From contig JADGIZ010000531.1 of assembly GCA_027604665.1 (NCBI GenBank), positions 1 to 12,188 on the forward strand: DNA of 12,188 nucleotides, in the 5' to 3' direction. Below are positions 9,501-12,188 of the stretch, one piece after another (the stretch's first letter is position 1; each line of letters starts with the position of its first letter). Both the position numbers and the translations under genes were made by a program. This DNA is from Polyrhizophydium stewartii (Eukaryota > Chytridiomycota > Chytridiomycetes > Rhizophydiales). Under the pieces are notes generated by a model. It was not told the DNA's origin. It saw only the letters and a list, made by a program, of their open reading frames with translations, and searched no databases.

Positions 9501-9670
9501 GCCCACCGACTCCATCGGCATTTGTGCTCTCGTCCAGGGGCGACGCGCCTGCCAAAGCGTCGGCGCCCGAGCTGGCGGGATCGCGGTCGGGCAAGCTGCG
9601 AGGCGGCGCGACGGTGCACCTCGTCCCGCTCCGGCCGTCGACGCCAGAGGACATTGTCATGTCGCAATGA
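6558..9670 (+). CDS. PHO84: PHO84-type inorganic phosphate:H+ symporter with long C-terminal tail
   Basis: Major-facilitator phosphate importer of the plasma membrane, PHS family. Exon 1 is 6558-6695 (46 codons) and exon 2 is 7334-9670, giving 824 aa. Splicing rebuilds GVGFFTDAYDIFVIG of helix 1. Other signatures are GYLGDKLGRKRMYG (~93-106), GIGIGGDYPMS (~143-153), RYRG, IPETPRYT, the WFALDVAWYG stretch (~310-319), NFGPNSTTFVVPGEVFPTRW and IPETKNKTLEE. From memory of the fungal PiPT structure, its phosphate and proton residues all have counterparts: D45, D48, E108, D149, Y150 and Q177 at identical numbers, and W310, D314, Y318 and N421 shifted by ten. The transporter core ends near residue 505. 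About 320 residues then follow that are rich in Gln, Ser and Pro, with a (TCG)6 Ser run, many Ser-Pro pairs and a Gln-rich possible coiled coil near 9115-9283; family members usually end near 520-590. No AATAAA was seen downstream. Confidence 0.95.
6696..7333 (+). other. 638-nt GC-rich intron in the phosphate transporter gene
   Basis: Donor GTGGGT, branch-like CTGAC at 7308-7312, acceptor TTCGTAG. The phase-0 junction falls between Ala46 and Tyr47 of helix 1. It is about ten times longer than the other introns here. It holds a 10-nt C run (6723-6732), a tandem GCTGCTGGGCG pair (6783-6804) and roughly 4.6 copies of a decamer like GCCGCTTGCC (7001-7046). The exon 1 frame stays open through it until a TGA at 7302-7304. 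Confidence 0.85.
7001..7046. repeat. Decamer minisatellite inside the intron
   Basis: Consecutive units GCCGCCTGCG, GCCGCCTGCC, GCCGCTTGCC, GCCGCTTGCC and a partial GCCGCT. Confidence 0.8.
8879..8896 (+). repeat. (TCG)6 microsatellite coding poly-Ser
   Basis: Six uninterrupted TCG codons inside the disordered tail of the phosphate transporter; a likely site of length variation. Confidence 0.85.
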
Positions 9671-9983
9671 AGAGCCGCGGGCTCTGTCCATCCGTCCATC
9701 CATCCACCTATGCATTCATACATCAATCCATCCGTCCTCTGGGCCAAAGGCCGCACTCTGCATCTGAATCGCACAATGAACCATGTATCCGAAGAGCAGA
9801 CCAGCGCTCGGGCAGGGGCAGCCTGCACCCGGCCTTCCGACGCTGATTCGCCACGAGGCGCAGCACGCGGCATGAAACAGCAGCCCGGGACCCGGGCTCG
9901 TCCTGCCCCGCAATCGCCCGACTCCCAGCCACCTGCCCACCGCCTGCCCGCCACTCGCCCGCCGCCGCCCGCCGCCCAGCCCA
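9671..9983. other. Low-complexity spacer with TCCA-type microsatellite
   Basis: A small hairpin AGAGCC-GCG-GGCTCT (9671-9685) directly follows the stop. An imperfect TCCA/TCCG repeat runs at 9686-9735. A GCCC/GCC-rich tract (about 9935-9980) leads to the next ATG. No polyA hexamer or convincing TATA box was seen. Confidence 0.55.
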
Positions 9984-11447
9984 ATGTCGCCGCTCGCGCT
10001 GCTACTGCTGCTGCTGGCGGCCGCGCCGGCCAGCTTGGCGCAGTCGAACACGACCTCGGCCGCGGCCTCCACCACAAGCCGCTCTGTCTCGCCCACCTTG
10101 TCTCCAACCCGTTCGCCGCCGCCGCCAGTGACGACGTCGAGGCAGCCGCCGCCAACCACCGACCAGCCGCCCGCCACCAGCACCTCTGCTGCAGCAACGA
10201 CGACCAGCCTGCCGCCGCTCGTCACAAGCTCTGCATTGCAGGTCCTTCCGCTCACCTCGACCGACGGCCCGACCCTGAGCGACGCCGGCCCGGCCACCAC
10301 CAGCGCTGCCCTGGCGCCGTCGCCCACGAGCTTGGACTCGGCGGCGGCCTCTGGAGGCCAATCACCGCCCATCGCCATCATCGCTGGTGCATCCGCGGCA
10401 GGCGTCATCCTGCTTGTCGGCCTCGTGCTCTTTGTGATCTCTCGAACACGGCGAAGCTCAATCAGCCGCGACGTCCCGCTCTCCTTTGGCTCGCCCGCGG
10501 GCCGCCCCGTGCTGTCGCCCGCTGCCGTGTCGTCCGCAGACGCCGCGGCCCCGACGCCAGGGACGCTCGCCCGTGCGCGCTCACCGCCAGCAGGCGTCTA
10601 CGCTGTGCAATCCATCAGTCCTCCGATGCAGCCGTTCACCGAAGCCCCAACTGCCTTTGACGTCATCGCATCCCAGCGAAAGAGCACCTTCACCGACGAC
10701 GGCTCCCAGTATGCGGCCTACCCCCAGATGTATGTCGCGCCGACCGGCATCCAGCAGATGCCGCCGCCGCAGCCGCAGTATGCATACGACTACCGATACA
10801 GCTCAGGCACGCAGGGCCGAGTCCCACAGCCCGACATGATGGTTCTGCAGCAGCATCCGCCGCCACCGCAGATGATGTACCCGCCGCAGGGCTACGACCC
10901 GCGCATTCTCGACCCCCAAGGCCAAGCCTACGCCTCACAGATGTACTCGCAGAGCCAGTTCTACGACCCCGCGCAGTTTGACGAGCAGTCCTACTTTGCC
11001 CAGATGCCCGCACCTGTGCCGATGCCCCTGCCCGTCCAGATGCCGATGCCGCCCGCCCAAACTCCGTCGCCGCCACCGAACCGCTCGCCGCCGCCCATCC
11101 CCGCCAGCGCCCGCTCCTCGCCGCCGGCCGCCTCACCATCGGCCGTCGTCACTCCCCTTGCCGCTCCCGCCGACCTCAGCCCGACGCTGCCCGGCCGTGC
11201 AACCACCGCTCGTCTTGGCCCATCCAAGCCGATGACGGCCGTCCAAAGCCGCGCGCCGAGGTCGTCGGTGCTTCCCGCAACCCAGACGACGGCTGAATCC
11301 GACTATGACGACGACGGCGCCGGCCCAGGCGTCTGGTCGCAGGATATGGCTCTGCCCGACGACGACGACTTCCGCGATGACCCAGCCCAGCAGCCCGCCT
11401 CGTATGCATTCCGGGGAACCAGCCCCGCTGATGTATCTACCTCGTAA
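9984..11447 (+). CDS. Mucin-like single-pass membrane protein, P/Q/Y-rich cytoplasmic tail
   Basis: Single exon, 487 aa. Residues 1-19 form a signal peptide (basic-free start, Leu-rich core, cleavage probably after SLA). Residues 20-128 are Ser/Thr/Pro-rich and Cys-free, with one N-glycosylation site (NTT), as expected of an O-mannosylated ectodomain. Residues about 130-152 are one membrane span (IAIIAGASAAGVILLVGLVL), followed by the stop-transfer RTRR. The tail of about 330 residues is rich in Pro, Gln, Tyr and Met, with a YPQM sorting-type motif and acidic clusters (YDDDG, DDDDF) near the end. This topology resembles fungal cell-wall sensors of the Mid2/WSC kind, but there is no WSC cysteine domain and I cannot assign a family. 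A structural wall-linked or adhesion role is equally possible. The ATG at 9984 fits the signal peptide, although its context is weak. Confidence 0.75.
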   Translation: MSPLALLLLLLAAAPASLAQSNTTSAAASTTSRSVSPTLSPTRSPPPPVTTSRQPPPTTDQPPATSTSAAATTTSLPPLVTSSALQVLPLTSTDGPTLSDAGPATTSAALAPSPTSLDSAAASGGQSPPIAIIAGASAAGVILLVGLVLFVISRTRRSSISRDVPLSFGSPAGRPVLSPAAVSSADAAAPTPGTLARARSPPAGVYAVQSISPPMQPFTEAPTAFDVIASQRKSTFTDDGSQYAAYPQMYVAPTGIQQMPPPQPQYAYDYRYSSGTQGRVPQPDMMVLQQHPPPPQMMYPPQGYDPRILDPQGQAYASQMYSQSQFYDPAQFDEQSYFAQMPAPVPMPLPVQMPMPPAQTPSPPPNRSPPPIPASARSSPPAASPSAVVTPLAAPADLSPTLPGRATTARLGPSKPMTAVQSRAPRSSVLPATQTTAESDYDDDGAGPGVWSQDMALPDDDDFRDDPAQQPASYAFRGTSPADVSTS

Positions 11448-11499
11448 TCCGTCCCTGTTTTACTGTGCTCCAGAGCCGGCCAAGAGACACTGCCGCCGC

Positions 11500-11505
11500 A
11501 ATAAA
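11500..11505 (+). terminator. AATAAA polyadenylation signal, membrane-protein gene
   Basis: AATAAA begins 53 nt after the TAA at 11445-11447. Confidence 0.6.
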
Positions 11506-11546
11506 CCTACCGTGCAACCACCTACTCTCGTGCACTTTGGGGTGGG

Positions 11547-11580
11547 GTGGCAAGCTGCGTTTGGAGTGGCAAGCTGCGTT
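11547..11580. repeat. 15-bp direct repeat, 19-bp period
   Basis: GTGGCAAGCTGCGTT occurs at 11547-11561 and again at 11566-11580, a local tandem duplication between the membrane-protein gene and the retroelement-like fragment. Confidence 0.8.
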
Positions 11581-11630
11581 CATTGAAGAAACAAACGCGG
11601 CGCCGAGTGCCTATGTGGACTGGCTACGCC

Positions 11631-12122
11631 TCACTCGAGAAGAGCATTGGCTGTCGGCTGTCGGCTACTCTCATCCCTGATGTTGTGTTTCCAGGGCGCA
11701 AAGTCGGGTTGGTGTACCGCGCCAAAGGAGGTCATGGTGGCGAGGACTGTGTCGATGTAGTCGGCCTCGACGAGCATCTCAAACATGTTCGAGAAGAAGC
11801 GCACCTCGGGGATGCGCATGGTGTCGAGCTGGAAGGTGTTGCGCAGCATGTCGCGCGTCGCGCCGAGCGGGCCAACGCGGAGCACGTTCTTGAAGTACAT
11901 GAGCTTGAGGTCCGCATGGGCATCGCGGCGTGTGTCGTCGCGGCGCATCAGGCGGGGCTGGGCTGCGAGCAGGCGTTGGTACTCTTCCTTGGTGGCTGGG
12001 ATGGCATGTGCAGCGTTTCTGGCGGCGGATGCGTACGAGGGGCGGGTCGGTGCAGATGGAGTGGTCGAGGTTGGGGCAGGCGGAGTCGGTGTTGTTGCAC
12101 TCTTGCATGTCGTTTGGTTCGA
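11631..12122 (-). CDS. Retroelement ORF1/Gag-like protein fragment (partial)
   Basis: An open frame on the - strand runs from a stop at 12123-12125 to a TGA at 11631-11633. The first ATG is at 11948, but coding appears to begin earlier: a Thr/Pro/Ala-rich stretch followed by SYASAARNA precedes the block from LKLMYFKNVLRVGPLG through RIPEVRFFSNMFEMLVEADY. A proline/threonine linker, SYA motif and a small alpha/beta block ending in E-x-LV-x-x-x-Y resembles ORF1/Gag-like proteins of fungal non-LTR elements; this is recognition from memory, not a search. The frame ends soon after PDFAPWKHN in a tail (DESSRQPTANALLE) coded partly by a GGCTGTC tandem, which looks like degeneration. CATTAG at 12123-12128 could be a splice acceptor. 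No reverse transcriptase, polyA tail or target-site duplication is in view. It may instead be the end of an unrelated host gene. Confidence 0.4.
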   Translation of the reverse strand, partial: SNQTTCKSATTPTPPAPTSTTPSAPTRPSYASAARNAAHAIPATKEEYQRLLAAQPRLMRRDDTRRDAHADLKLMYFKNVLRVGPLGATRDMLRNTFQLDTMRIPEVRFFSNMFEMLVEADYIDTVLATMTSFGAVHQPDFAPWKHNIRDESSRQPTANALLE

Positions 12123-12128
12123 CTAATG

Positions 12129-12174
12129 AGACAAACACGGCGAACCCAATATAGGGCTTCGCCGCGCCTTGTCT
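12129..12174. repeat. Imperfect 46-nt foldback
   Basis: On the + strand AGACAA (12129-12134) pairs with TTGTCT (12169-12174), and CGGCGAACCC (12138-12147) pairs with GGG-c-TTCGCCG (12154-12164, one bulged C). The loop is AATATA. It lies directly 5' of the retroelement-like fragment on the - strand. Confidence 0.65.
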
Positions 12175-12188
12175 TTGCTTCATTCCAT

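Noticed and set aside
9671..9685. AGAGCC-GCG-GGCTCT hairpin after the transporter stop as a terminator
   Set aside because: Only 6-bp arms in GC-rich DNA; factor-independent hairpin termination is not expected for a fungal protein-coding gene.
8944..10197. 417-codon - strand open frame opposite the transporter tail and next gene start
   Set aside because: Antisense to repetitive coding sequence; its Cys/Ser/Arg runs mirror CAG and GCC repeats on the other strand.

Overview
The window reads as nuclear DNA of a fungus. It has intron-split genes with GT...YAG introns (mostly 57-85 nt), AATAAA polyadenylation signals shortly after three of the stop codons, a PHO84-type phosphate:proton symporter, a full-size ABCC exporter, a nonribosomal peptide synthetase (NRPS) end, and a mucin-like single-pass membrane protein. 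The high G+C and compact introns would suit an early-diverging (chytrid-like) fungus, but that placement is inference and the sequence does not settle it.

Layout. (1) 1-1059, + strand: the 3' end of an NRPS gene. It carries the second half of a condensation domain, split by an 85-nt intron, and stops without any following adenylation, carrier or thioesterase domain. (2) 1060-1663: a spacer between convergent genes, with a polyA signal for each side. (3) 1664-6069, - strand: a complete ABCC (MRP-type) transporter. I reconstruct 8 exons and 7 introns giving 1326 codons in continuous frame, with two transmembrane domains and two nucleotide-binding domains and no TMD0. (4) 6070-6557: a divergent promoter region. 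(5) 6558-9670, + strand: the phosphate transporter. It has two exons separated by an unusually long, GC-rich, repeat-bearing 638-nt intron, and codes for 824 aa, of which about 320 are a disordered Q/S/P-rich cytosolic tail. (6) 9671-9983: a low-complexity spacer. (7) 9984-11447, + strand: a 487-aa secreted-then-anchored S/T/P-rich protein with one membrane span and a P/Q/Y-rich cytoplasmic tail. (8) 11448-12188: short duplications, then on the - strand a degenerate-looking fragment resembling a fungal retroelement ORF1/Gag-like protein, preceded by a strong foldback.

How the genes relate. An NRPS next to an ABCC exporter is the usual minimal pairing of a peptide natural-product locus, so the left third may be the edge of such a cluster. 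The phosphate transporter shares its promoter region with the exporter. The membrane protein and the retroelement fragment show no functional link to the rest. No CRISPR, tRNA, rRNA or prokaryotic element was seen.
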